Positions 46,406 through 55,799 are shown, counted from the stretch's first letter. The stretch: 64,000 nt of DNA from Aquimarina sp. BL5 (GCF_003443675.1 NZ_CP031963.1:682001-746000); one strand, 5' to 3'. Program-made: numbers and translations. The notes: a model not told the origin generated them from the letters alone.

Positions 46406-47248
46406 TTATGGTATCCACTTAATATCTTTAAAATTAGGCTTTCTCTTTTCTAAAAACGCATTTCTACCTTCTTTAGCCTCATCCGTCATATACGCTAGTC
46501 GTGTAGCTTCACCTGCAAAAACTTGTTGCCCAACCATGCCATCATCTGTTAGGTTCATAGAAAATTTAAGCATTTTTATAGATGTAGGAGATTTTTCTAA
46601 GATTTCCTGAGCCCATTGATATGCTGTATCTTCTAATTCTTCGTGAGGTATTACTGCGTTAACCATCCCCATTTCGTAAGCATCTTGTGCAGAATAGTTT
46701 CTACCTAAAAAGAAAATCTCACGTGCTTTTTTCTGCCCTACCATTTTAGCTAAATATGCAGATCCATATCCACCATCAAAACTAGTAACATCTGCATCTG
46801 TTTGTTTAAAAATAGCATGTTCTTTACTCGCAAGAGTAAGATCACAAACTACGTGTAAACTATGCCCTCCACCAACAGCCCATCCTGGTACGACAGCTAT
46901 TACCACTTTTGGCATGAAACGAATAAGTCGCTGTACTTCTAATATATTTAATCTATGCATTCCATCTTGTCCTACATATCCCTGATGTCCCCTGGCTTTT
47001 TGGTCTCCTCCACTACAAAAACTGTATACACCATCTTTAGTAGAAGGCCCTTCGCCAGAAAGTAACACTACTCCTATTGAAGTATCTTCTTGCGCATCGT
47101 AAAATGCATCGTATAATTCACTTGTAGTTTGAGGCCTAAAAGCATTACGCACATTTGGTCTATTAAACGCTATTCTAGCTACACCATTAGATTTCTTATA
47201 AGTTATATCTTGATATTCCTTTACAGTTTTCCAGTTTATCGAATTCAT
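46406..47248 (-). CDS. menB: 1,4-dihydroxy-2-naphthoyl-CoA synthase
   Basis: A 280-residue crotonase-fold enzyme that closes the naphthoquinone ring of o-succinylbenzoyl-CoA in menaquinone synthesis. MenB-specific landmarks are ARIAFNRPNVRNAFRPQT, FCSGGDQKARGHQGY, VPGWAVGGGHSLHVVCDLT, DADVTSFDGGYGSAYLAKMVGQKKAREIFFLGR and NAVIPHEELE; the SFDGGYGS turn separates MenB from ordinary enoyl-CoA hydratases. The rest of the pathway genes menD and menF lie about 2 kb upstream on the same strand. A CAAAAATA box (TATTTTTG on this strand) lies 21 bases upstream. Confidence 0.95.
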   Translation of the reverse strand: MNSINWKTVKEYQDITYKKSNGVARIAFNRPNVRNAFRPQTTSELYDAFYDAQEDTSIGVVLLSGEGPSTKDGVYSFCSGGDQKARGHQGYVGQDGMHRLNILEVQRLIRFMPKVVIAVVPGWAVGGGHSLHVVCDLTLASKEHAIFKQTDADVTSFDGGYGSAYLAKMVGQKKAREIFFLGRNYSAQDAYEMGMVNAVIPHEELEDTAYQWAQEILEKSPTSIKMLKFSMNLTDDGMVGQQVFAGEATRLAYMTDEAKEGRNAFLEKRKPNFKDIKWIP

Positions 47249-47418
47249 TTCATATTTTTTAATGCTATCAAAAATAATATAATATATTGTATCCAGCTAC
47301 ATCATTATAGTAGTTAAATCAAGTTAAAAAAGTAATATTTTTACATCTTTTGTATAAATTAACATGACATTTGCACGATTTTTGATATTTTAGACAAAAC
47401 AGATAATTAGAAATTACT

Positions 47419-47901
47419 ATGAAGATTCTTTTTATATTCCTTTTAAGTTGTATTAGTATCATCTCTTATGGACAAGAAAAGCCTTCACTTACTATCGATT
47501 GGGAAACGTGGAATACACAACTAATAGAAAACGACTCACGATACACATTAGAGCATAGGGAGATCACTCCTTCTCTATCTTATACCCGTGAAATAATTTC
47601 TACTGGCAATTATTTTTTAATGGAAATAAATTTAAGTGTTGATTTACGTAAACAGCATCTTAAAAACGAAGCACCAATTCTTCTGCTTCCTGAAAATAAG
47701 TTCATACAATCTAATTACGCTTTTTCTCTTCCTAGTACCGAAAATCAAAATCAAAACAACCTAAGATTTACAATAACAGGAAATGGTGGATATAACACCA
47801 ATAATAGTGGTAATGGAAATATTAAAAATAATGCCTATAGAGATGCAAGTACATATACTGGCATATATTGCCCTGTAACTGGTGTACCTCTTACCTATTA
47901 A
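47419..47901 (+). CDS. Exported protein of unknown function
   Basis: A 160-residue protein with a signal peptide (1-18, ISYGQ) and no recognised domain. The mature part (PSLTIDWETWNTQLIENDSRY, then EITPSLSYTREIISTGNYFL) seems beta-rich, and the last 45 residues are rich in Asn and Gly with a final CPVTGVPLTY. It stands alone between menB and cvfB, divergent from the former and convergent with the latter. Confidence 0.6.
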   Translation: MKILFIFLLSCISIISYGQEKPSLTIDWETWNTQLIENDSRYTLEHREITPSLSYTREIISTGNYFLMEINLSVDLRKQHLKNEAPILLLPENKFIQSNYAFSLPSTENQNQNNLRFTITGNGGYNTNNSGNGNIKNNAYRDASTYTGIYCPVTGVPLTY

Positions 47902-47923
47902 AAAACACTTTTATTTGAGACAA

Positions 47924-48763
47924 TTAATCCTCGTTAATTAAACGAATCCCATCTTTTTCTATAACTATCTTTTTAGCTTTGTATAAAGAACCAATTGCCT
48001 TCTTAAAACTTTTTTTACTTAGCTGAAAAACGTCTTTAATATCATTTGGGTCAGATTTATCATTAAGATCAATAAATCCTCCGCTCGATTTTAATTCATC
48101 AAGTATTTGTTGCGCATTAGGTTCTATTGCACGATACCCGTGTCTTTGTAGCGTAAGATCAATTTTACCATCTGGACGTACTTTTTTCACAAATCCCTTT
48201 AGTTGATCTCCAGGAGTAACTTTTTGAAAAATTTCATCTTCATACACCAACCCCAAATGTTTTTGATTCACTATCATATTCCAACCATATGGAGAAGGGT
48301 GTGATGCCATTAAATTTACTTCATCATATGCAGATAACAATACTAATGAATTATCAAGAAAAGCATTAGTCTTACTAGAACCAACCAGTCTGTTTGTCTC
48401 TTCATCTAAATACACATAAACTAGATACCAACTACCAATCCTCATTTTAGAAGCTTGCTCTCTAAAAGGCACAAAAAGTTCCTTCTCTAGTCCCCAATCC
48501 ATAAAGGCACCAATATCAGAAACTGTAGTACATTTTAAATAAGCAAATGAATTAACCGTAGCATAAGGTTCTAAAGTAGTTGCTACTATTCGCTCTTCAT
48601 GATCTAAATATAAAAACACTTTGATTTCGTCCCTAATCATAAATTCATTGGGAACGTATTTATTAGGCAATAAGACTTCATTTCCATCATCATCGCTAAG
48701 ATAAATTCCTTGATCTCTTTCTCTTACGATTTCTAGTGTATTATATGTACCAAGCTTAAGCAT
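47924..48763 (-). CDS. cvfB: CvfB-type S1 RNA-binding protein
   Basis: A 279-residue cytoplasmic protein of the CvfB family. It has three S1-like beta-barrel domains (LKLGTYNTLEIVRERDQGIYL; TTVSDIGAFMDWGLEKELFVPFREQ; GDQLKGFVKKVRPDGKIDLTLQ) and a C-terminal winged helix that ends KDGIRLI. CvfB in Staphylococcus and YitL-like proteins bind RNA and affect virulence regulation; the role in flavobacteria is unknown to me. A CAAAGATA box (TATCTTTG on this strand) lies 16 bases upstream, so it has its own candidate promoter. Confidence 0.85.
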   Translation of the reverse strand: MLKLGTYNTLEIVRERDQGIYLSDDDGNEVLLPNKYVPNEFMIRDEIKVFLYLDHEERIVATTLEPYATVNSFAYLKCTTVSDIGAFMDWGLEKELFVPFREQASKMRIGSWYLVYVYLDEETNRLVGSSKTNAFLDNSLVLLSAYDEVNLMASHPSPYGWNMIVNQKHLGLVYEDEIFQKVTPGDQLKGFVKKVRPDGKIDLTLQRHGYRAIEPNAQQILDELKSSGGFIDLNDKSDPNDIKDVFQLSKKSFKKAIGSLYKAKKIVIEKDGIRLINED

Positions 48764-48820
48764 GTTCTATTTTTTGCGCAAAGATAATTGTTTAATCTTC
48801 CTATGTAGCATATTAAAACA

Positions 48821-48850
48821 AAAAAGGTGTCCATCAGAGAACACCTTTTA
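48821..48850 (-). terminator. Intrinsic terminator after the DUF2853 gene
   Basis: AAAAGGTGT and ACACCTTTT form a 9-bp stem around a 10-base loop, with a run of T on the reverse strand. It separates the DUF2853 gene from cvfB, consistent with the separate cvfB promoter. Confidence 0.8.
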
Positions 48851-48870
48851 TTATTTTATGAGCTACTATT

Positions 48871-49212
48871 TTATTTATAAACAGACTCTTTTTTAAAATG
48901 TTTAGCTAGAAGATAATACACTACAGCTCTATACTTATTACGGTTAGATTTACCATATGCATCCATTACAGAAGCAATTGCTTCATCTAATTTTGGTCCG
49001 TCAGAAAGTCCTAACTTTTTGATTAGGAAATTTTTCTTTACTGTTTCTAATTCTGCAGGATCACTTCCTGATACTGTAGCAGCATCTTTGTTATAAATAG
49101 ATGGTCCACAACCAATAGTAACCTTAGTTAAAAAGTCCACATCCGGTGTTTGACCAATTTTATCTTTGATATCAGCAGCATACTTAGTTATTAATTCGTC
49201 TCTTTTACTCAT
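48871..49212 (-). CDS. DUF2853 family protein
   Basis: A 113-residue soluble protein of the DUF2853 family, all-helical and of unknown function. Landmarks are IGQTPDVDFLTKVTIGCGPSIYNKDAATV and the C-terminal SVMDAYGKSNRNKYRAVVYYLLAKHFKKE. It lies between menD and cvfB; I recall this arrangement elsewhere in Flavobacteriaceae. A CAAATATA box (TATATTTG on this strand) 45 bases upstream suggests its own promoter, and an intrinsic terminator follows. Confidence 0.85.
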   Translation of the reverse strand: MSKRDELITKYAADIKDKIGQTPDVDFLTKVTIGCGPSIYNKDAATVSGSDPAELETVKKNFLIKKLGLSDGPKLDEAIASVMDAYGKSNRNKYRAVVYYLLAKHFKKESVYK

Positions 49213-49315
49213 AAGGTGATAATGTTTTAGGTTTTAGTTAATTTATTATGTTATCTCAAATATAACTTATTTATAAATGAATAATTCATTTATAAATTAT
49301 ATTCTATGGGCTTTT

Positions 49316-51040
49316 TTAGATAAAATGCCTAAAATAATCGATTAAAACACTATCATTCACTTTTCTGGGTGTAAAAACTTCTAATAACTGCGGCGAATCA
49401 TTATTGAAATATAGGTTTTCAATACCTTTTAGCAATCCTATTATTCCATTTGTCTGTGTATATTTAACACTAAACATACTACAAAGCTGTTGAGCTGTCA
49501 ATTTATGTTTTGTTTCAAAATAAGTGCTAAAATTATCAGTTTCTGATTTACCTGGTAAAATTCTAAAAATTCCTCCTCCGCTATTATTAATTAAAATAAT
49601 TTTAAAATTAGCGGGAATGTTATCATTCCATAATCCATTACTATCATAAAAGAAACTGAGATCTCCCGTTATCAAGGTCGTAGGAACTCCAGAAGCTACT
49701 GCTGCACCTATAGCGGTAGATGTACTTCCATCAATACCACTTGTTCCCCTATTACAATACACCTTAAAGGAAGGATTCAATGAAAACAATTGCGCATATC
49801 GTACCGTAGAACTATTACTTAACTGAATCATCTGATCATCTGGAATATGATTAAAAAGTGTTTCAAACACTTTTAGATCTGTAAAATCTATACGTTCTAA
49901 ATATTCGGCGTGTCGCACTCTTCTTTGATTTCTGAGAGATATCCAAAATGATTTATAATCATTCTGCAATGCCTCGGTATCAGGAAGGAAATCAGAAAAA
50001 AAAGAATTAGGGTTCATTTTTATATGTTCTGTTAAACAGAAATAAGTGTCATACGCTTTTTTCTCATCAATATGCCAATGCACTTTTGGTTGATAGTTTC
50101 TGAAAAAAGCCTTGATTCTTTTAGAAACTACCATGCCTCCAAAAGTAAGTAGAATCTCAGGCTGCAATGCCCTAAACTCTTCTTCATTTAACGATGTTAT
50201 TAATTGATCAATACAATTAACATGAGTGTCGTGATGAATATTTGATGTTGTTTCAGTCAAAACCAACACAGAAGAATCTTTGGCAAAATGATCTATCCAT
50301 CTTCGCTCAATACTGTTTGGCGCATTAACACCTATCAATATTATTTTTCGTTTTGCTTTATTCCATTCTATCAACATACTGGATCGTAAAGCATCCGATA
50401 TACGATGTTCTAAGTACTCTACAGGAATATTTTTGGGAGAAATTGTTGGTTGTTCAATTGTATCATATAGCGGTTCATAAAAAGGAACATTAATATGAAC
50501 TGGACCTCTATTTTCTATGGAAGCATTAAGAGCTAAATTAATTTCTCTTTCGTTATGCTTTTGTGCTTCGTGTTGTTTTTGTTTTATCTTAAGATCATTT
50601 ATTTCTGTTTCTGGTACAATTTCAGAATATAAATTTGCAGAATACAAAATATGATTCTCGAATACATTTTTTTGACGTATCGTCTGTCCGTCACCTATAT
50701 CAATACGTTCAATAGGTCTATCCGCACTTAATACTACCAAAGGAATATCACTATAAAAAGCCTCTGAAATTGCTGGATAATAGTTTAACAATGCACTACC
50801 CGATGTGCATACCAGTGCTACAGGCTTCTTAATCTGTTGTGCAATTCCCAATGCAAAAAAAGCAGCACATCGTTCATCAACAATACTATAGCAATTCATA
50901 TCAGGATTTTCAGTAAAACCAATAGTCAAAGGTGCATTTCTGGATCCTGGAGATATTACAATATGATGAATTCCTTTTGCTTCACACAAAGCAACCACTG
51001 TTTGGGACAAAGGAATTTTGGAATATAATCGTTTCTTCAT
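49316..51040 (-). CDS. menD: SEPHCHC synthase, menaquinone pathway
   Basis: A 574-residue thiamine-diphosphate enzyme joining 2-oxoglutarate to isochorismate with loss of CO2. The catalytic glutamate is E56 in VDERCAAFFALG, and the ThDP-binding motif begins GDLSFFYDSNGLWN and ends INNSGGGIFRILPG. The N-terminal HHIVISPGSRNAPLTIGF and the central PVHINVPFYEPLY are MenD-type. It follows menF by 44 bases and so belongs to a men operon with menF and the thioesterase upstream. Confidence 0.95.
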   Translation of the reverse strand: MKKRLYSKIPLSQTVVALCEAKGIHHIVISPGSRNAPLTIGFTENPDMNCYSIVDERCAAFFALGIAQQIKKPVALVCTSGSALLNYYPAISEAFYSDIPLVVLSADRPIERIDIGDGQTIRQKNVFENHILYSANLYSEIVPETEINDLKIKQKQHEAQKHNEREINLALNASIENRGPVHINVPFYEPLYDTIEQPTISPKNIPVEYLEHRISDALRSSMLIEWNKAKRKIILIGVNAPNSIERRWIDHFAKDSSVLVLTETTSNIHHDTHVNCIDQLITSLNEEEFRALQPEILLTFGGMVVSKRIKAFFRNYQPKVHWHIDEKKAYDTYFCLTEHIKMNPNSFFSDFLPDTEALQNDYKSFWISLRNQRRVRHAEYLERIDFTDLKVFETLFNHIPDDQMIQLSNSSTVRYAQLFSLNPSFKVYCNRGTSGIDGSTSTAIGAAVASGVPTTLITGDLSFFYDSNGLWNDNIPANFKIILINNSGGGIFRILPGKSETDNFSTYFETKHKLTAQQLCSMFSVKYTQTNGIIGLLKGIENLYFNNDSPQLLEVFTPRKVNDSVLIDYFRHFI

Positions 51041-51084
51041 TCGAGTCGCTAAATTACGATATAGCCATAATTAAAGCCAGTGTT

Positions 51085-52161
51085 TTAATGCAAAACTTTT
51101 TTCATAGTTTCAGTCTTTCTTACGGTTTCCTCCCATTCTTTTTCTGAGATAGAATCTTTGGTGATTCCTCCTCCTACATAAAGTATTGCTTTACCAGAAG
51201 ACATTTCCATACATCTTAGATTTACATACAGATTAGATTCAGTTTTTCCTTTATGATTGATATATAGTTCTCCAAGAAAACCTGTATAATATTTCCGATC
51301 ATATAATTCATTCTTTAAAATAAAGGATTTTGCTGGTTTTTTAGGTAAACCGCACACAGCAGGAGTAGGATGCAATACCTTGATAATATCTTCTACATTA
51401 GAATTTTTATTCTTCAAAAAGCCTTTAATATCTGTTCTTAAATGCAACAGTGTACCTGCCTTATATGTATATGTATTTGATTTTTCAATACTGTTCACAT
51501 TGGATGAGAGTTCATTCAAAACAAAATTTGTAACCATCGCTTGCTCCTCTCTCTCCTTTGATCCCCAATGCACTTCTAACGAATCAACATAAGGTTGTGT
51601 TCCAGCTAATGCCATCGTAAAAAACTGGTCTTCTTTTATAGTAACCAAAGTTTCTGGAGTTGCACCAAGCCAGGTTCCTATAGCTGGATGGTGCCAGCAA
51701 TAGACAAAAGCATTAGGATAATTATCGATCAACTGTCGAAAAACCATTAAATAGTCTTTACCAGAAAAAGTGATTTCTTCTTTTCTGGACAATACCACCT
51801 TCTTAAAGGAATCATTAGCGATAGCTTCTATTCCTTCCTCAACTAGTTTTATATGATTTTTTTTTGCTTTATGATCATTATGAACGAAGAGAGATTGATT
51901 TTGATTTTGACCTTTATGTTCGGACGGAATAACTGCGCTATAACAACTGCTTTTATCCGTTGGTATTAATATCGTTTTACCATTACTATCAAATGGCGCA
52001 AAAACAAAACCTGAAGTATCATATCCATTTACATTATACAAGTGATTATCATTTTGAAGAAAACTATTTATTTTCTTTTCTCCAGATTTTCTATATACAA
52101 CAAAGGGTAATTGATGATCCAATTGAGATTGGATTTTCAGATATAATGCTGAAATATCCAT
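51085..52161 (-). CDS. menF: Isochorismate synthase
   Basis: A 358-residue chorismate-binding enzyme making isochorismate, the entry step to menaquinone. The C-terminal catalytic domain shows KVVLSRKEEITF, CWHHPAIGTWLGATPETLV, TMALAGTQPY, KERE, HPTPAVCGLPKKPA and GFLGE, then ILYVGGGITKDSISEKEWEET. Length is at the short end for MenF, typical of Bacteroidota. The start is one base after the stop codon of the thioesterase gene, and menD follows, so this is the isochorismate synthase of menaquinone synthesis and not of a siderophore pathway. Confidence 0.93.
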   Translation of the reverse strand: MDISALYLKIQSQLDHQLPFVVYRKSGEKKINSFLQNDNHLYNVNGYDTSGFVFAPFDSNGKTILIPTDKSSCYSAVIPSEHKGQNQNQSLFVHNDHKAKKNHIKLVEEGIEAIANDSFKKVVLSRKEEITFSGKDYLMVFRQLIDNYPNAFVYCWHHPAIGTWLGATPETLVTIKEDQFFTMALAGTQPYVDSLEVHWGSKEREEQAMVTNFVLNELSSNVNSIEKSNTYTYKAGTLLHLRTDIKGFLKNKNSNVEDIIKVLHPTPAVCGLPKKPAKSFILKNELYDRKYYTGFLGELYINHKGKTESNLYVNLRCMEMSSGKAILYVGGGITKDSISEKEWEETVRKTETMKKVLH

Positions 52162-52162
52162 A

Positions 52163-52588
52163 TTATCTGGATTTAGACAATGCTATAGTTGTTAATTTTA
52201 CAATGGAGATTAGATTACTTTCTTCATCACGAATTTTAATATCCCAAAGTTGAGTCGTTCTTCCTTTATGCACAATCTCTGCTCTAGCATATACAAATCC
52301 CTCTCTAATACTTTTTACATGATTCGCAGAAATCTCTAAGCCCCTTATATAAAATTCTTTAGTATCTAAGAATATATGTGAGGCTGCACTACCAACACTC
52401 TCTGCTAGTGCTACCATAGCACCACCATGAAGTACACCATCCGGTTGATGAACCTTTGAGGTAACCGGCATTTTGGCAACCAAGTAATCTTTACCTACTT
52501 CGCAAAAAGAAATATCCAATGTTTCCATTAGCGTATTTTCGCACATTATAGCACATCTCTTCAGTATTTCTTCTTCAGTTAACTGCAT
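52163..52588 (-). CDS. menI: Hotdog-fold thioesterase, probable DHNA-CoA thioesterase
   Basis: A 141-residue PaaI-family hotdog thioesterase. Landmarks are QPDGVLHGGAMVALAESVGSAAS (the HGG turn with the catalytic Glu in ALAES), ISANHVKSIREGFVYARA and TTQLWDIKI. It heads the menF-menD operon, one base before menF, so its likely substrate is 1,4-dihydroxy-2-naphthoyl-CoA, the step after MenB. MenI proteins elsewhere belong to the same fold. The assignment rests on gene context plus the fold. Confidence 0.75.
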   Translation of the reverse strand: MQLTEEEILKRCAIMCENTLMETLDISFCEVGKDYLVAKMPVTSKVHQPDGVLHGGAMVALAESVGSAASHIFLDTKEFYIRGLEISANHVKSIREGFVYARAEIVHKGRTTQLWDIKIRDEESNLISIVKLTTIALSKSR

Positions 52589-52675
52589 ACTTTTTTAAAT
52601 TTTAAGTAAAAATAAGCAATGACACTAAATAATTCTAACTATATTTATGTATTATTTTAACGAACGTTCAATAAA

Positions 52676-53239
52676 ATGCCTAAAACTAAAACATCTAAAG
52701 AAGAAGTCCTGAGTAAAGTAATTCCTGTACTAAGAGAAAGAGGCATATGCAAAAGCAGTATGAGTGAATTAGCCAAAGCATGTGAAATACAGAAATCCCA
52801 CTTTTACTATTACTTTAATAATAAAGAACAGCTAATTAAAGAGGTGTTAGCTACCGTAAATAGTTATTTTAAACATAACCTATTCAAAGTAATTAAAAAC
52901 AATAATTTAACTATTGAACAAAAACTTAAAAAAGTTCATGAACTCATAAACAAAATGTTTAAAAATGCGAATAGCGGATGTATTATGGCAAATACTGCGT
53001 TAGAAACTGCCCATCTCGATCCTATTTACAAGGATGAAATCAAACATTTTTTTAAAGATTTTATCGCTGGTTTACAGATTTTGCTAGAACCTAACTATTC
53101 TAAAGAAGAATCATTATCACTAGCGGAACAAATGGTTCAGGATCTTGAAGGCGGTATTTTATTGATGCGTATCTATAACGATCATAAGTATATTAACAAT
53201 GCAGTTTCCAGAATGGAAAAAATCATATTAAAAGCATAA
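52676..53239 (+). CDS. TetR/AcrR family regulator
   Basis: A 187-residue one-component repressor. Residues about 8-55 form the TetR helix-turn-helix (VIPVLRERGICKSSMSELAKACEIQKSHFYYYFNNKEQLIKEVL). The C-terminal ligand-binding part has the TetR_C-type NSGCIMANTALE and GGILLMRIYN stretches. It is divergent from the thioesterase and men genes and lies 2 bases before an alpha/beta hydrolase gene with which it is surely cotranscribed. It probably controls the hydrolase operon in response to a lipid or ester. Confidence 0.85.
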   Translation: MPKTKTSKEEVLSKVIPVLRERGICKSSMSELAKACEIQKSHFYYYFNNKEQLIKEVLATVNSYFKHNLFKVIKNNNLTIEQKLKKVHELINKMFKNANSGCIMANTALETAHLDPIYKDEIKHFFKDFIAGLQILLEPNYSKEESLSLAEQMVQDLEGGILLMRIYNDHKYINNAVSRMEKIILKA

Positions 53240-53241
53240 TA

Positions 53242-54090
53242 ATGGAATCATATACTATTAAATCCACCGATGACTACCCGATCTCCGTGCATGAATTTGT
53301 CCCAAAGTCGTCAAACAATAAAACAATCGTCTTTGCTCCTGCTGTAGCAGTTCCACAAAAGTTTTACTTTAGTATGGCTACATACCTGGCACAAAAAGGC
53401 TGTAATGTATTTACTTTTGATTATAGAAGTATTGGGTCTTCAATATCACAAAGTATTCAATCCCTAAAAGAGTATGGTTTTTTTTCCTGGGCTATGGACT
53501 TTAAAGCTGTGTCAAAATATGCAAAAGAAGAATTCCCTGATAATACACAATATATGATAGGCCATAGTTATGGTGGTAATAGCGTTGGTTTTAGTGATTC
53601 GTTTCAATACTATGACAAGTATCTTACTATAGGTTCTCAGTTTGGGTTTTACAAACATTTCACTCTAAAAATGCGTGCTTTGATATATCTCAATTTTAAG
53701 TTTTTCGTACCACTAACAACATCTATTTTAGGATACTATCCATCGAGTTGGTTTGGATTAGGAAGACCTTTGACCACAAAAGCTGCAAAGGACTGGGCTA
53801 CTTTCTTACTACATCCAGATTCGATGTTACATTTTTCCAAAGGAGGTTCTGAAACTTATTATGAAGATATTAAAGAATCTATTTTATTAATTAGTATTGA
53901 CGATGACCTTTTTGCCCCTCAAAAATCAGTAGACATACTAAGCGATCGTGTATATAAAAATGCCAAAACTACCAGAAAACACTTAAAACCCTCAGATTAC
54001 AATCTAAAAACAATTGGTCACTTTGATTTTTTTAGAAAGAAAAATCAGGATATCTTGTGGCCTATAATCGATGAATGGTTCCAATTATAA
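53242..54090 (+). CDS. Alpha/beta hydrolase (COG4757-like)
   Basis: A 282-residue serine hydrolase with the nucleophile elbow GHSYGG (S109), a DDDLFAP segment carrying the probable acid, and a late GHFDFF histidine. The N-terminal FAPAVAVPQKFYFSMATYL and YRSIGSS segments are of the COG4757 type. It lacks a signal peptide. The natural substrate, perhaps a lipid or acyl ester, is unknown. It is the second gene of the TetR operon and is followed 12 bases later by another alpha/beta hydrolase. Confidence 0.85.
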   Translation: MESYTIKSTDDYPISVHEFVPKSSNNKTIVFAPAVAVPQKFYFSMATYLAQKGCNVFTFDYRSIGSSISQSIQSLKEYGFFSWAMDFKAVSKYAKEEFPDNTQYMIGHSYGGNSVGFSDSFQYYDKYLTIGSQFGFYKHFTLKMRALIYLNFKFFVPLTTSILGYYPSSWFGLGRPLTTKAAKDWATFLLHPDSMLHFSKGGSETYYEDIKESILLISIDDDLFAPQKSVDILSDRVYKNAKTTRKHLKPSDYNLKTIGHFDFFRKKNQDILWPIIDEWFQL

Positions 54091-54102
54091 AAGTTATTAA
54101 TT

Positions 54103-54732
54103 ATGCAAAAAGAGGTTGTTTATCAATCCACAAACACTTACGACACTTTAAATGAGTTGACTTCCGAAACCAAAAACGTTTGGTTGGTATTTCATGGAAT
54201 TGGTTATCTAAGCAGATATTTTATTCGGTTATTCCAAAGTCTGGATCCCGAAAAAAACTATATAATTGCTCCGCAAGCTCCGTCCAAATATTATAAAAAC
54301 AATGATTATAAAAAAGTAGGATCTAGCTGGCTCACTAAGGAGAACACCAAAACTGAGACTAAAAATGTACTCAATTATATAGATTCAATAATTAAGGAAG
54401 AAAAACTTCCCGCTACAACTAGGTTTGTCGTCCTAGGGTATTCACAAGGTGTTAGTATCGCCAGTAGATGGATTGCCAGTCAACAAATCCAGCCAGATGA
54501 CTTTGTGATGATTTCTGGTGGATTTCCGAAAGAGTTAGGAAAAGAAGATTTTACATTTTTGACTAACAAAACCAAAGTAAGTCACATTTTAGGAGAAAAG
54601 GATCCCTATTTTGAAATTGCCAAAGTAGAAGCCGAAAAAATACGTGTAAAAGATATATTACCGCAAATAGAATTTAGATCACATCCTGGAGGTCATGAAC
54701 TTGATATTGAAACTTTAAAAAATATTGTTTAA
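54103..54732 (+). CDS. Carboxylesterase/phospholipase-type alpha/beta hydrolase
   Basis: A 209-residue small serine hydrolase. The catalytic triad looks complete: S114 in GYSQG, D167 in GEKDPYF and H198 in HPGGHEL. The HGIGYLSRYF oxyanion region and the PQAPSKYY segment are as in phospholipase/carboxylesterase (acyl-protein thioesterase-like) enzymes. It is shorter than most by about 10 residues. There is no signal peptide. It is third in the operon headed by the TetR gene. Confidence 0.85.
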   Translation: MQKEVVYQSTNTYDTLNELTSETKNVWLVFHGIGYLSRYFIRLFQSLDPEKNYIIAPQAPSKYYKNNDYKKVGSSWLTKENTKTETKNVLNYIDSIIKEEKLPATTRFVVLGYSQGVSIASRWIASQQIQPDDFVMISGGFPKELGKEDFTFLTNKTKVSHILGEKDPYFEIAKVEAEKIRVKDILPQIEFRSHPGGHELDIETLKNIV

Positions 54733-54738
54733 ATTTAA

Positions 54739-55536
54739 ATGAAATCTAAACTTCCATCAATGCATAAAAAAATAGTACCTCTTTTTGTTTCTTTATTTTG
54801 TTTTCAGGCTTTTTGTTTTGCTGATTATTATATTGATCGAGTAACTGGACGAGGACTTGGGTTAGATGGATCAGAAACAAACAAACTGAGAGTAATAGAT
54901 ATACGAGAATGGAATTATGTAATTGAAGAAAAAGGAGGAACTAAATCTAAGCCTGGAACTAGAGAATTACATAGGAATAGTTATGTAATTACTTTTAATG
55001 AAAATCAAATACAAAAGGAAGTTCAGAGAATCGCCGATGATACAATGGAAGAGGGATTAGAGAATCAGGTATTCATAGTTCTAAATGTTAATAGTGGAGA
55101 AGTTTTTGCCATTAGAGACTGGATACCAGAATTTAGAACCAAAAAAGAAATCGTTATTAATACATATGGAGTTGGTTCGAATAGTGCTCCGAGAGTTGGA
55201 GAAGGATTAATGCTTTTAGGGCAACTACATGGCCACCCTAAAGAAATGGCAGAAGATCTAAGAAATATTAGAACTGTTTCAGAATTTGATATCGAAGTTG
55301 CTAAAGAGTTAGGTATTACAATTTTTGCAGTTGATGCATTCAATTCTTATGAAATATTTGTCTCAGGAAAATCAGTTAAAAATTCTCGAGCCCTTCATAT
55401 TCATTCCGTAGAAGAGAATGGTGTAACTAAAAATTTTATCGGACAAACTTTTGGAAAGAATGGATTAAATACTTTCGATTTCTCTACCTATTTTGATTCA
55501 ATCCTAAGAACTGATAAAAGCGTAGAGATTTTGTAA
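54739..55536 (+). CDS. Exported protein with JAMM/DUF4329-like motif
   Basis: A 265-residue protein with a signal peptide (about residues 8-28, CFQAFCFAD). The centre shows a JAMM-like metal site, H164-x-H166-P (QLHGHP) followed after 14 residues by S181-x-x-D184 (SEFD), the HxHP...SxxD pattern of JAB/DUF4329 zinc peptidases, though the spacer is longer than usual. Two starts are possible, M1 or the ATG at 54760. It follows the esterase by 6 bases and ends the TetR operon. It could be a periplasmic deubiquitinase-like or toxin-like peptidase, but no function is established. Confidence 0.6.
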   Translation: MKSKLPSMHKKIVPLFVSLFCFQAFCFADYYIDRVTGRGLGLDGSETNKLRVIDIREWNYVIEEKGGTKSKPGTRELHRNSYVITFNENQIQKEVQRIADDTMEEGLENQVFIVLNVNSGEVFAIRDWIPEFRTKKEIVINTYGVGSNSAPRVGEGLMLLGQLHGHPKEMAEDLRNIRTVSEFDIEVAKELGITIFAVDAFNSYEIFVSGKSVKNSRALHIHSVEENGVTKNFIGQTFGKNGLNTFDFSTYFDSILRTDKSVEIL

Positions 55537-55799
55537 CACATTATATTGTTTTTAATTTTTAAGTAAAATCCTTAGTCCTGATCCAATGATTTTTTGTTTA
55601 CTCTATCAAAAAATCTAATAAGTAAAAAATACTGCAAGAATAAGTAGACCTGTTATGCATTTAGATTTTTTTTAATCAAAGTATGTCAATTCGAGTACTT
55701 CGATCGAAGGAAGAAGTGCGTCAAGGATAGGATTTTAAATACACAACGAATTAAGTATGTGTTTTTTTTTGAATATTGGAATCTAGTAGTATCTCCTGT
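55537..55799. other. Convergent intergenic region with a repeat-like hairpin
   Basis: About 260 bases between convergent genes. CTTCGATCGAAG (55698-55709) is a perfect 12-bp palindrome inside GTCAATTCGAGTACTTCG, a segment like intergenic repeats I recall from other Flavobacteriia. No gene is visible. Confidence 0.45.

Noticed and set aside
51085..52161. Siderophore-type isochorismate synthase
   Set aside because: The gene is embedded between a thioesterase and menD, and no siderophore genes are present, so menaquinone synthesis is the better reading.
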